64,000 bases of DNA from JAMLHH01 sp964653095 (GTDB lineage: Bacteria > Bacteroidota > Bacteroidia > Chitinophagales > JADIYW01), in contig CAZZEH010000001.1 in assembly GCA_964653095.1 (NCBI GenBank), forward strand, positions 117,566-181,565, written 5' to 3'. Position 1 is the stretch's first letter. Every line of letters begins with the position of its first letter. The notes beneath the pieces were generated by a model. The model was given only the letters and a program-made list of their open reading frames with translations. It had not been told where the DNA came from and searched no databases. A program made the position numbers and the translations under genes. Shown one piece after another: positions 1 to 8,300 of the stretch.

Positions 1-287
1 CTGTTTACGTATATCTGCACATCTCTTGTCGCATCCGTCGAGTCCAGAAAAAGCAATTGAGCCGTAATCACATTGGCCACGTAATCATCTATTGCCGTGC
101 CCAAAAAAATAATCCTGTCCATCATCAGTCTGGAAAATACATCCAGCGCAGCCACATTCATTGGTCGCTCCTCGATAATGTTAGGGGTCAGATTAGTGAC
201 AGAATGATTCAAATACTGATCAACTCCCCATGAAGAGAGTCCTCTGTCCTTGACCGCAAATTTTTTAAATTCTTTCCCGAAATTCAT
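1..287 (-). CDS. clpP: ATP-dependent Clp protease proteolytic subunit, N-terminal part
   Basis: The first 287 bases read on the minus strand as the first 95 residues of ClpP, starting at an ATG at 287. Visible family segments are IIEERPMNVAALDVFSRL, RIIFLGTAI and LLFLDS, which belong to the N-terminal loop and first core strands of the ClpP barrel. The catalytic Ser and His lie beyond the window edge. ClpP is the cytoplasmic serine protease chamber that works with ClpX or ClpA-type unfoldases. The gene begins 9 bases after tig, so the two are probably co-transcribed, a common bacterial order (tig-clpP-clpX). Only the truncation by the window limits the call. Confidence 0.93.
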   Translation of the reverse strand, partial: MNFGKEFKKFAVKDRGLSSWGVDQYLNHSVTNLTPNIIEERPMNVAALDVFSRLMMDRIIFLGTAIDDYVANVITAQLLFLDSTDATRDVQIYVN

Positions 288-296
288 AGTTATTGT

Positions 297-1649
297 TTAT
301 GCTTTAAAAAAATCTTCAAAACTAACAGCTTCTTCTTCTATTGTGATTTGCTGTTTGATAAAGCTAAACAATTTTTGCTCCATTACTGCATCAAAAGTTT
401 GTTTCATATGGTCTTCTTTTTGAAGCATGTTCATATTTAGTGAATCCAAATCTTCCTCTGTAAAAGTGTCCGGAGAAAACTGCTGAAATTGTGCACGCAG
501 TGTTTGCTTGGAATATTCACTGATATCTTCAAACTCTGCTTTAATTTCTCCGTCCTTGGTCAACTTGTTTACAATCAGCGACCATTTCAGATTTTTGGCA
601 AATTCCGGATATTCTTTTTCAATTTCCTCATCACTAATCGGTTTCTCATTGGAAGCTTTAATCCATTTTCTCAAAAATTCATCCGGCAATTCTATTGGAG
701 TTTCCTCTATTAAAAGAGTATAAATTTTTTCATTCAGCTTGCCGTTCTCACTTTGAGAGACATAATTGGATAAATCTTTGCGAAGCTTTTCTTTGGCTTC
801 CTCTTCTGATTCTACATTACCCGGTCCAAATACTTTGTCAAAAAATTCCTGATTTAACTCTGCCCGCTCTCTTCTTGAAATTTTTTCAATAGTCAGTTCA
901 AAAGCTTTTCCCATATCTTCAGGCTCATGCTCCAAATTGAGTATATATTTCACAATTTGCTCACGCTCTCTGTCAATTGAGTTAAAAAGATTTTTGGCAA
1001 CTATCGTAGTACCGATTTTGCCTTTCATCAATTGCCCTTTCAGGGTTTTATTGCTGACAGTTTCCAGATTTATTGTTCCGCTTGACTCTACTCCTTCTTC
1101 TTTTGGCTGCTCCTCATGATCAAGCTCAACAAATTTTACCTGCAAAAGGTCTTTTTCTTCTATTCCTTCTTCCGGGAAACTCATATTCCCATAGCTGTCC
1201 TGAATTCTATTCAATTCATTTTGAAGCAGTTCATCATCAATAATTACTTTCGGAGCTTTGACAACAGTTTTGGCATTGAGAACAGGGATTTCAAATTTTG
1301 GACTGAGTCCTAATTCAAATACAAACTCATAATCTTTTAAGTTTTGAATATCAAAATCCACCTCTGTCGTCACCGGAATAGGTCTTCCCAAAATCTCCAG
1401 CTCATTTTCTTTAATGTATTCGTTGATAGAATCATTGACCAATTTATTCAGTTCATCCACCAGTACACTTGTACCATACATTTTTTTGATAAGACTTTCA
1501 GGCACTTTCCCCGCTCTAAAGCCTTTCATGGAAACAGTCTTTTTTAACTTGTTTAAAGCCTGCTTGACCTTTGGAGAATAATCTTCTGTGGTCAGGCTTA
1601 CATTTAGAGTTGCATTTAGCGCATCAATGTCATTTTGGGTAATGTTCAC
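297..1649 (-). CDS. tig: Trigger factor, ribosome-associated chaperone
   Basis: A 450-residue trigger factor, the usual family length. It binds at the ribosomal exit tunnel and shields nascent chains. The N-terminal ribosome-binding domain shows the signature-like segment GFRAGKVP at residues 43-50. A central FKBP-like region follows, then a long helical C-terminal substrate-binding domain rich in Glu and Lys. The start is GTG at 1649 (MNITQNDIDAL): the alignment-typical N terminus MNIT begins exactly there and no in-frame ATG lies just upstream. clpP follows 9 bases downstream. A strong terminator separates tig from the upstream tRNA, so tig-clpP must have its own promoter in the short AT-rich leader. 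Confidence 0.95.
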   Translation of the reverse strand: MNITQNDIDALNATLNVSLTTEDYSPKVKQALNKLKKTVSMKGFRAGKVPESLIKKMYGTSVLVDELNKLVNDSINEYIKENELEILGRPIPVTTEVDFDIQNLKDYEFVFELGLSPKFEIPVLNAKTVVKAPKVIIDDELLQNELNRIQDSYGNMSFPEEGIEEKDLLQVKFVELDHEEQPKEEGVESSGTINLETVSNKTLKGQLMKGKIGTTIVAKNLFNSIDREREQIVKYILNLEHEPEDMGKAFELTIEKISRRERAELNQEFFDKVFGPGNVESEEEAKEKLRKDLSNYVSQSENGKLNEKIYTLLIEETPIELPDEFLRKWIKASNEKPISDEEIEKEYPEFAKNLKWSLIVNKLTKDGEIKAEFEDISEYSKQTLRAQFQQFSPDTFTEEDLDSLNMNMLQKEDHMKQTFDAVMEQKLFSFIKQQITIEEEAVSFEDFFKA

Positions 1650-1666
1650 TATTATGAGTTTTTACA

Positions 1667-1704
1667 TAAAAAAATAAGACTCCTCCTATAATTTGGAGGA
1701 GTCT
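1667..1704 (-). terminator. Rho-independent terminator after tRNA-Leu
   Basis: On the minus strand a perfect 10-bp stem (AGACTCCTCC pairing with GGAGGAGTCT, loop of 8) at 1677-1704 is followed by a T-rich tract at 1668-1676. It lies just past the 3' end of the tRNA and before tig, so it should end the tRNA transcript. Confidence 0.85.
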
Positions 1705-1710
1705 GTCATG

Positions 1711-1792
1711 TGCGGATGAAGGGAATCGAACCCCCACGCCTCGCGGCACTAGATCCTAAGTCTAGCGTGTCTACCAGTTCCACCACATCCGC
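1711..1792 (-). tRNA. tRNA-Leu (anticodon UAG)
   Basis: On the minus strand the sequence folds as a class II tRNA. The acceptor arm starts GCGGATG and closes with CATCCGC plus discriminator A. The D-arm contains TGGTAGAC, the anticodon stem is CTAGA/TCTAG with loop CTTAGGA (anticodon TAG), a variable arm is present, and the T-arm has GGTTCGATTCC. UAG reads CUN leucine codons. The 3' CCA is not encoded and must be added after transcription. Confidence 0.95.
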
Positions 1793-2045
1793 TTTTCTAA
1801 AAAGCGTTGCAAAAATAATCATTCGATTCTATTCTCACAACAAAAAATCAAGAATATGGAAAATATTCTCACTTATTTATAAAGTATAACCATCCTTTAA
1901 GCATTTCATAATAAAAAATGATCAGGCTAACGTATTTTATAAAATTCAAGCCTGCCAAAATACGATGTCATCTTTCATTATGCATGAGTTTATCCTAAAA
2001 GTCAGTTTTAGTCCGTAAATGCTCATTTTTCTTTTGTTTAAAATG

Positions 2046-2053
2046 TATTTTTG
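2046..2053 (+). promoter_or_regulatory. Probable Bacteroidota -7 box upstream of purB
   Basis: TATTTTTG matches the TAnnTTTG element. It ends 15 bases before the ATG at 2069, giving a short leader. No well-spaced TTG -33 element is seen, so this is a half-match. The box overlaps the TTG codon at 2051, which argues against that codon being the start of purB. Confidence 0.45.
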
Positions 2054-2068
2054 AACAAAACATTTAAA

Positions 2069-3406
2069 ATGCAACATGAACTGACCGCCATTTCACCTAT
2101 TGACGGGCGATATGCTTCAAAGACCAGACAGCTTACACCTTATTATTCAGAATTTGCCCTGATTCAATACAGAATTCGCATTGAGATAGAATATTTTATA
2201 GCATTAAGCGGTCAGGTTCCCCAAGTTCCGCCCTTTAACGAAAATGAGCAAAATTTACTGCGTTCACTATACTTAGACTTCAATGAAGAAGATGCACTGA
2301 GAGTAAAAGAAATAGAACGCACGACCAATCACGACGTGAAAGCAGTCGAATATTTTATAAAAGAGAAAATTACGAATCCGGTTTTACATCAATGCATGGA
2401 ATTTATCCACTTCGGACTGACCTCGCAGGATATCAACAATACGGCCATACCGTTACTGATGAAGGAATGTAACTTTGACGTATATCTGCCGGAACTGCAT
2501 CTCGCAATAAATATGATTAGAGATTTGACGTTAGAGTTTTCTGAGGTCACGATGCTTGCCCGCACGCACGGCCAGCCCGCTTCACCAACAAAATTGGGTA
2601 AAGAGCTGCACGTTTTCGTCGAGCGTTTAGAACATCAGATTGTATATTTTGCCTCGATACCATATGCTGCAAAGTTTGGAGGAGCTACAGGAAATTTTAA
2701 TGCACACCATGTCGCTTATCCAAAAATCGACTGGAAAAATTTTGCCAATACATTTGTCAATAAAACATTGGGACTGCAGCGCTCATTGACAACAACCCAA
2801 ATCGAGCATTACGACCATTTGGCGGCACTGCTGCATAATTACATTCGAATCAATACAATATTAACAGACTTGTGCCGAGATATCTGGACTTATATTTCTT
2901 TAGGCTATTTCAAGCAAAAAATTATCAAAGGAGAAGTCGGGTCATCTGCTATGCCGCATAAGGTCAACCCAATAGATTTTGAAAATGCCGAAGGAAATCT
3001 CGGAATTGCAAACGCTCTTTTCAGCCATCTTGCCGAAAAACTTCCGGTGTCGAGACTACAGAGAGACCTGACGGACTCTACTGTATTGAGAAATCTCGGA
3101 GTTCCTATCGGCCACAGCCTGATTGCTTTCAAATCTATCTGCAAAGGTCTGGGGAAGCTGTCTCTCAACAAACACATCATAGAAGAAGATTTAGAAAACA
3201 ATTGGATAGTCGTCTCGGAAGGTATTCAAACTGTTCTCAGAAGAGAAGGATTTGAAAAACCTTATGAAGCTTTGAAAGAACTGACGAGGACAAATGAATT
3301 TGTCTCACAGAAAAAAATTCACGAGTTTATCGACTCTTTAAATGTACACGATAATATAAAAGCCGAATTAAAATTAATTACGCCAAATAATTATACCGGG
3401 ATATAA
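2069..3406 (+). CDS. purB: Adenylosuccinate lyase
   Basis: A 445-residue fumarase/aspartase-superfamily lyase. It acts twice in purine synthesis: SAICAR to AICAR plus fumarate, and adenylosuccinate to AMP plus fumarate. The superfamily signature GSSAMPHKVNP and the following NPIDFENAEGN segment are present. Upstream lie TSQDINNTA and ARTHGQPASPTKLG, which carry the conserved catalytic His region. The ATG at 2069 (MQHELTAISPIDGRY) is preferred to the in-frame TTG at 2051: the homologous N terminus starts here and a likely -7 box covers the TTG. Its stop overlaps the start of the next small gene (TAATG), indicating translational coupling. Confidence 0.95.
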   Translation: MQHELTAISPIDGRYASKTRQLTPYYSEFALIQYRIRIEIEYFIALSGQVPQVPPFNENEQNLLRSLYLDFNEEDALRVKEIERTTNHDVKAVEYFIKEKITNPVLHQCMEFIHFGLTSQDINNTAIPLLMKECNFDVYLPELHLAINMIRDLTLEFSEVTMLARTHGQPASPTKLGKELHVFVERLEHQIVYFASIPYAAKFGGATGNFNAHHVAYPKIDWKNFANTFVNKTLGLQRSLTTTQIEHYDHLAALLHNYIRINTILTDLCRDIWTYISLGYFKQKIIKGEVGSSAMPHKVNPIDFENAEGNLGIANALFSHLAEKLPVSRLQRDLTDSTVLRNLGVPIGHSLIAFKSICKGLGKLSLNKHIIEEDLENNWIVVSEGIQTVLRREGFEKPYEALKELTRTNEFVSQKKIHEFIDSLNVHDNIKAELKLITPNNYTGI

Positions 3407-3585
3407 TGGGTAGATTAGTTGAAAACATCGACTATTATATAAACGAAAAAGGGCTGTACGTTTTTACAGAAAAATACCTTTTACAAAGAGGATACTGCTG
3501 TAAAAACGGATGTAAGCACTGTCCCTACGGATATAAGTCAGAAACAAAGAGCAAAGGAAGTCAAGAGGAAAAAGATTTCAGATAA
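3406..3585 (+). CDS. Small cysteine-motif protein, DUF5522-like
   Basis: A 59-residue protein whose ATG overlaps the purB stop by one base. It contains the motif CCKNGCKHCPYGY (residues 31-43), a CCxxxCxxCP arrangement typical of the small DUF5522 family as I recall it. Four clustered Cys suggest metal binding, but no function is established. The TAATG junction with purB and the dgt gene 30 bases downstream suggest one transcript. The family assignment rests on the Cys motif and size only. Confidence 0.75.
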   Translation: MGRLVENIDYYINEKGLYVFTEKYLLQRGYCCKNGCKHCPYGYKSETKSKGSQEEKDFR

Positions 3586-3615
3586 CCCTGTATTTTAAAG
3601 AGAAATTGGTCAAAC

Positions 3616-4980
3616 ATGGATTTAAACCACATATACTCCAGCAAAAGGTCTGAGGAATATTCGCCTCAAACAGGTGCTGCTGCAAGAAGTGAATTCCAGC
3701 GCGACTTTGACAGAATTATTTTCTCCTCCGCCTTCAGAAGGCTGCAAAACAAGACTCAGGTCTTTCCGCTCCCGGGCAGTGTTTTTGTACACAATCGGCT
3801 TACACATTCTTTGGAAGTAGCTTCTGTCGGAAGAACATTGGGATCTTCCGTAGGAGAATATATCGCTCAGAAATATGCTTCTAAATTAAGTAACGAGAGT
3901 AAAGAGTTTTATAAATACAGTCTGTATGATGTAATTTCTTCGGCTTGTCTTTGTCACGACATTGGCAATCCGGCATTTGGACATTCAGGAGAAGATGCTA
4001 TTGCAAGTTTTTTCAAAAAAAATTCGGACACACTAAAACCACTTTTCAACGATAAAGAATGGGCAGACTTCATCAACTTTGAAGGAAATGCCAATGCCAT
4101 CCGTATTTTGACCCAAAATCAACCGGGAAAATCCAAAGGCGGACTTCTGCTTACGTTTGCGACCCTGGCATCTATTGCAAAATATCCGTGTGAGTCTATT
4201 GCGAAAGACAAAAAAATAATCCATCGTAAAAAATTTGGGTTCTTTCAGGCAGAAAAAAACAACTTTATCAAAATTGCAAAAAGCACTCACATGTGCAAAG
4301 TGTCTGAGGAGCCTGTAATCTATCAGCGCCACCCTTTTGTCTGGTTAGTGGAAGCAGCAGACGATATTTGTTACAATATTATGGACTTGGAGGATGCCCA
4401 CAGGCTCGGTATCATTGACCATAAAAGCTGTTTAGAGGTATTTCAGAATCTTCTTGCCTCTATCGCTGCAAACGAAAAAGATAAAATTCACGAACGAATT
4501 TCGGGTATTTCCAACAAAAACGATAAAATTGCTTACCTGAGAGCCAAAGCCATCCAGCATCTGACTCAGAAAACAATCGAAACTTTTATTGACTATCAGG
4601 AAGATATTCTTAATTGCAGGCACAATAAATCCCTGCTTGATATCGTACAGGAATCCAATCCCACCATAAAATTTATTGAAGAATACTCTATCGAAAACAT
4701 TTATAATCACCGCTCCGTTTTGGAAATTGAAAATGTGGGCTATCATGTCATGTACGAGCTGCTTTCACATTTTGTACTGCCGATACTTTCACACAAATCA
4801 GAGCGCGACCATATCGAAGAAAGAGCAATCAGGCTGATTCCTTCTCAATTTTTGTATGAAGATGAAAATGTATATTTCAGAGTATTGGGAATACTGGACT
4901 TTATCTCCGGCATGACAGACAATTTTGCGACAGAACTCTACAAAAAAATTAAAGGTATCAAGATTGGAATGACAATCTAA
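3616..4980 (+). CDS. dgt: dGTP triphosphohydrolase (HD superfamily)
   Basis: A 454-residue dNTPase of the Dgt family, which cleaves dNTPs to deoxynucleoside plus triphosphate in the cytoplasm. The HD metal site is complete to the eye: the first His in RLTHSLEVASVGR (His64), the His-Asp pair in CHDIGNPAFGHSGE (His114-Asp115), and a later Asp in VEAADDICYNIMDLEDAH. The N terminus (REFQRD-like segment SEFQRDFDRIIFSSAFRRL) is family-typical. It sits 30 bases after the small Cys protein and probably in the purB transcript, so purine synthesis and dNTP breakdown genes travel together here. The 3' end converges with bshA 48 bases away, with no clear hairpin between them. Confidence 0.93.
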   Translation: MDLNHIYSSKRSEEYSPQTGAAARSEFQRDFDRIIFSSAFRRLQNKTQVFPLPGSVFVHNRLTHSLEVASVGRTLGSSVGEYIAQKYASKLSNESKEFYKYSLYDVISSACLCHDIGNPAFGHSGEDAIASFFKKNSDTLKPLFNDKEWADFINFEGNANAIRILTQNQPGKSKGGLLLTFATLASIAKYPCESIAKDKKIIHRKKFGFFQAEKNNFIKIAKSTHMCKVSEEPVIYQRHPFVWLVEAADDICYNIMDLEDAHRLGIIDHKSCLEVFQNLLASIAANEKDKIHERISGISNKNDKIAYLRAKAIQHLTQKTIETFIDYQEDILNCRHNKSLLDIVQESNPTIKFIEEYSIENIYNHRSVLEIENVGYHVMYELLSHFVLPILSHKSERDHIEERAIRLIPSQFLYEDENVYFRVLGILDFISGMTDNFATELYKKIKGIKIGMTI

Positions 4981-5027
4981 CCAGGAATACACTTTTGCGC
5001 AATTAACCTTGTCCAATATTTTAAACT

Positions 5028-6176
5028 CTAACTGGTTTTCAGTTTTTCTTTACTTTCCTTTACAATCTTGTGGTAAAAATTTTCATACACCGGTAAAATA
5101 TTTGCCAAGTCAAATTTCTTTGCATGTTCTAACGCCTGAGACTTAAACTTTTTAAGAAGTTCTTCATTAGTGAGCAGTTTCAAAGCATTTTGCACTAATC
5201 CCTCAATATCGCCTACCCGCACTGTAAAGCCGGTTACACCGTCGATATTTACTTCAGGAATACCTCCCGCATCAGAAGACACAACCGGTACTTCACATGC
5301 CATTGCTTCAAGAGCTGCAAGGCCAAAACTTTCACTTTCCGAAGGCATTATAAAAAGGTCGGACACAGACAGCACCTCTTCCACCGCTTCCTGTTTGCCC
5401 AGGAATCTGACATCTTCACTATGTGGACAGGTTCGAGCAAGATTTTCTGCCATCACCCTTTCCGGTCCGTCCCCTATCATCAGCAGTTTGGAAGGGACTC
5501 GTTCTGCCACTCTGCAAAACATCAAAATCACATCCTGTACCCTTTTTACCTCTCTAAAATTGGACACATGGACCAGTATTTTTTCTCCGTTGGGAGCGAT
5601 TGCTTTTTTGAAATGATCTTTATTGACTTTATTAAATCGGGTAAAATCCACAAAATTGGGAATCACCTCAATGTCTTTTTCTACATTAAAATGGTCAAAA
5701 GTATCTTTCTTTAAACTTTCTGAAACTGCTGTCAAACCATCACTCTGATTCATGGAAAAAGTGACCACAGGCTCATAAACCGGGTCTTTCCCTACCAAAG
5801 TAATATCCGTGCCATGCAGGGTAGTAACTACCGGAAGATGTATGCCGTGTGTATATAAAATCTGTTTGGCCATATAAGCAGAAGCCGCATGAGGTATGGC
5901 ATAGTGTACGTGCAGCAAGTCCAAACGGTCATGCATAGCGACATCTACAATACGACTGGCGAGTGCAGTACTGTACGGCGCATATTCAAAGAGCGGATAC
6001 TCTGCCGGACGGACTTCGTGATAAAAAATATTCTGATGATACGACTCAAGTCTTGCGGGTTGGCGATAAGTAATAAAATGTACCTGATGACCTTTATGTG
6101 CAAGACCTTTGCCCAATTCTGTCGCAATGACGCCGCTTCCTCCAAAGGTAGGATAGCAGACAATACCAATATTCAT
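5028..6176 (-). CDS. bshA: N-acetyl-alpha-D-glucosaminyl L-malate synthase
   Basis: A 382-residue GT4 (GT-B fold) glycosyltransferase of the BshA type, joining UDP-GlcNAc and L-malate in the first step of bacillithiol synthesis. The N-terminal glycine loop reads PTFGGSGVIATELGKGLA. The C-terminal nucleotide-sugar site reads ESESFGLAALEAMACEVPVV, with the two glutamates of the GT4 EX7E motif. The length is standard. Bacillithiol is the usual low-molecular-weight thiol of many Bacteroidota and Firmicutes. bshB and bshC are not in the window. A TAnnTTTG-like octamer (TAGTTTTG, 6181-6188 on the minus strand) sits only 4 bases before the ATG and would give an almost leaderless mRNA; I treat it as weak. 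Confidence 0.93.
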   Translation of the reverse strand: MNIGIVCYPTFGGSGVIATELGKGLAHKGHQVHFITYRQPARLESYHQNIFYHEVRPAEYPLFEYAPYSTALASRIVDVAMHDRLDLLHVHYAIPHAASAYMAKQILYTHGIHLPVVTTLHGTDITLVGKDPVYEPVVTFSMNQSDGLTAVSESLKKDTFDHFNVEKDIEVIPNFVDFTRFNKVNKDHFKKAIAPNGEKILVHVSNFREVKRVQDVILMFCRVAERVPSKLLMIGDGPERVMAENLARTCPHSEDVRFLGKQEAVEEVLSVSDLFIMPSESESFGLAALEAMACEVPVVSSDAGGIPEVNIDGVTGFTVRVGDIEGLVQNALKLLTNEELLKKFKSQALEHAKKFDLANILPVYENFYHKIVKESKEKLKTS

Positions 6177-6496
6177 GTTGCAAAACTAAGGACTTCTGTT
6201 AAAAAAGAAGGTGTTGACTACGTTAATTGGTGTTACGATTAAAAATGACAGGGATGAACTTACCTTTCAGTTTCATACTCAATATTTTCAGGGCAATAAA
6301 ACAGACTGAAATTTGAAGATGAGATGATTAGGTGATATAGAAAATTAAAGCAGCATATGAACATTTCAAAAAGAGACAGCATAATCGATAAAACTTTTGC
6401 ATAAAATCAAGTAAAACAAACACTGTTTACTCTTTATAGCTAAGTCATAAAAATTGTCGTATTTTGAGTAAAATTCAATCTGTAATAAGTTAGACA
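6177..6496. other. Intergenic region between divergent bshA and oxidoreductase genes
   Basis: 320 AT-rich bases between divergently transcribed genes. It must hold promoters for both, but I see no full TTG-N19-TAnnTTTG promoter on the plus strand and no credible ORF or RNA. Confidence 0.5.
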
Positions 6497-7738
6497 ATGA
6501 AAGCAAAGGATACGTTAGCCCAATCATTTACACTAAAAAATGGGACTGTGGTCAAAAACAGACTTTTTAAATCTGCTATGAGTGAAGCATTGGGAAATAG
6601 AAAAGGTGTACCTACTTCAAGCCTGAATAAGCTGTACAGTACGTGGGCAAACGGTGGAATAGGAATTTGCGTGACCGGGAATGTCATGATTGACAAAAGA
6701 TATATCAGTGAACCGGGAAATGTAGTGATCGAAGACGAAAGTAATCTTGATGCGCTGAAAGCCTGGGCAAAAGCTGCAACTCAGCACAATACTCAATGTT
6801 GGGTACAAATCAATCATCCGGGCAAACAGTCTCCAAGAGGCTTAAACAAAGAAAATATCGCTCCATCTGCCATTCCGTTTAGAAAAGAGATGCAGCCTTT
6901 CTTTGCTACTCCGAGAGAGATGACAGAATATGAAATAGAAGAAATGATAGCTCGATTTGGCCAAACTGCCGGTATCATCAGGAAAGCAGGATTCACGGGG
7001 GTACAAATTCACGGTTGCCACGGATATTTAGTCAGTCAGTTTTTATCTCCTCACCACAATGCCCGATCGGATAAATGGGGCGGCAATGAAGAGAATCGAA
7101 GAAGATTTGTGTTAGAAGTATATCGGTCTATTCGCGAGGCAGTCGGCGACGATTTTAATGTCAGTATCAAACTAAACTCTGCCGATTTTCAAAGAGGAGG
7201 CTTTACAGAAGAAGAATCACTAAATACTGTCAAAGCTTTGGCGGATGCAGGAATAGATTTAATAGAAATTTCCGGCGGAACTTACGAAGCACCGGCAATG
7301 ACGGGAATAAAATGGAAACAAAGCACTATCGAACGGGAAGCCTATTTTCTGCAATTTGCTGAGAAAGCACGAAAAATAGTCGATATTCCTTTGGTCGTAA
7401 CAGGCGGGTTCAGAACTGCCGAAGGCATGGCCAATGCAATTAAATCCGAAGCAGTTGATTTTGTAGGACTGGCGAGGATACTTGCCATTGAGCCCGATTT
7501 GCCCAACAGGCTTTTGGATGGAAAACAATCCCGGCATACTGTAAGGCCAATCAAAACAGGAATACCAATGATCGATAAGATGGGTATTATGGAAGTCTCC
7601 TGGTACACGGGGCAGTTAAAAAGAATGGGGCAGGGATTAGAAGCTAACCCGAATGAAAATCCATTGAAATCGTTTTTCAAAATCGTAGGGAAACAGGTAC
7701 TCGCCGGGAGAATTCCAAGAAGACTGAGAGCGAGCTAA
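6497..7738 (+). CDS. NADH:flavin oxidoreductase, old yellow enzyme family
   Basis: A 413-residue TIM-barrel flavoenzyme of the OYE/NADH oxidase family. FMN-site segments are visible: FKSAMSEALG near the N terminus, QINHPGKQSPRG, HGCHGYLVSQFLSPHHN with the substrate-binding His pair region, KWGGNEENRRRFVLEV, and VVTGGFRTAEGMANAI followed by VDFVGLARILAIEPDLPN for the FMN phosphate site. Members reduce activated C=C bonds with NAD(P)H; the substrate cannot be told from sequence. The C terminus is somewhat longer than the barrel and ends in a basic stretch (RIPRRLRAS). It appears monocistronic, with 224 bases before the next gene. Confidence 0.88.
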   Translation: MKAKDTLAQSFTLKNGTVVKNRLFKSAMSEALGNRKGVPTSSLNKLYSTWANGGIGICVTGNVMIDKRYISEPGNVVIEDESNLDALKAWAKAATQHNTQCWVQINHPGKQSPRGLNKENIAPSAIPFRKEMQPFFATPREMTEYEIEEMIARFGQTAGIIRKAGFTGVQIHGCHGYLVSQFLSPHHNARSDKWGGNEENRRRFVLEVYRSIREAVGDDFNVSIKLNSADFQRGGFTEEESLNTVKALADAGIDLIEISGGTYEAPAMTGIKWKQSTIEREAYFLQFAEKARKIVDIPLVVTGGFRTAEGMANAIKSEAVDFVGLARILAIEPDLPNRLLDGKQSRHTVRPIKTGIPMIDKMGIMEVSWYTGQLKRMGQGLEANPNENPLKSFFKIVGKQVLAGRIPRRLRAS

Positions 7739-7907
7739 GCGCCCTGCACAATTTTGAAAGGAAGGAGTTCACAGATTCCACTCAATAAATACGATACAAA
7801 TCACACCTTATTGATATGTTTTCTAATTTACTCTGCTTTAAATCACAAAAATCATGTTAATTATCGGTTAATATACCCTCTTTCCTTAAAAAAGGAAGAT
7901 ATTATTC

Positions 7908-7937
7908 TTGTCACATTTAAAATTCGATATATCTTTG
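7908..7937 (+). promoter_or_regulatory. Full Bacteroidota promoter before the acidic lipoprotein
   Basis: TTG at 7908-7910 (-33), a 19-base spacer, and TATCTTTG at 7930-7937 (-7) match the Bacteroidota primary sigma consensus TTG-N19-TAnnTTTG exactly. The predicted transcription start is near 7942, about 20 bases ahead of the ATG at 7963. Confidence 0.8.
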
Positions 7938-7962
7938 TCCCGAACCAATTAAAATATATATT

Positions 7963-8181
7963 ATGAAAAAGACATTTTATTCTTTCGTCGCAGTTGCATT
8001 ATTTTTAGGTGCTGTTGCCTGTGGCGGACAAAGTGAAAGCTCTGATGCAGTAGTAGATGAAGCTACTGAAGTTGTAGAAGATACAATTGAAGAAGCTGAA
8101 GAAGTATTTGACGATGCTGATGATGCTGTCGAAGAAACTGCTGACGAAGTAGAAGAAGCTATCGAAGAAGCTGCTGAATAA
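7963..8181 (+). CDS. Small acidic lipoprotein
   Basis: A 72-residue precursor with a signal peptide, hydrophobic core AVALFLGAVA and lipobox Cys20 (VAC followed by GG). The mature part is almost entirely Glu, Asp, Ala and Val in a roughly heptad-like pattern (EEAEE, DDADDAVEE), so it should be a highly negative, probably helical peptide tethered to a membrane. It has a perfect promoter and its own terminator, indicating a monocistronic and probably well-expressed gene. I do not recognise a named family; such short acidic lipoproteins are common in Bacteroidota. Confidence 0.85.
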   Translation: MKKTFYSFVAVALFLGAVACGGQSESSDAVVDEATEVVEDTIEEAEEVFDDADDAVEETADEVEEAIEEAAE

Positions 8182-8207
8182 TTGCGCAGCAATTCTTAAA
8201 AAGAATA

Positions 8208-8237
8208 AACCTCAATCTTTGATTGGGGTTTTTTATT
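8208..8237 (+). terminator. Rho-independent terminator of the acidic lipoprotein gene
   Basis: AACCTCAATC and GATTGGGGTT form a 10-bp stem with one G-U pair and a 3-base loop, followed by TTTTATTT. It lies 26 bases after the stop codon. Confidence 0.85.
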
Positions 8238-8300
8238 TACTGCCTATAAAATATCGAAACTGTTCACAACAGCAGTCTATGATTAACGGTCGTCAGTCCA

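Noticed and set aside
2051..2068. TTG start extending purB by six residues
   Set aside because: The TTG is inside a likely -7 box and the family N terminus starts at the ATG at 2069.
5170..5616. 148-codon plus-strand frame inside bshA
   Set aside because: It lies entirely antisense to a well-supported glycosyltransferase gene and has Ser/Thr-rich shadow composition.
6181..6188. TAGTTTTG as the bshA promoter
   Set aside because: It lies 4 bases from the ATG with no -33 partner, so it would require a leaderless mRNA; left as weak.
7754..7966. 70-codon frame upstream of the acidic lipoprotein
   Set aside because: No family features, and it runs through the clear promoter of the next gene.
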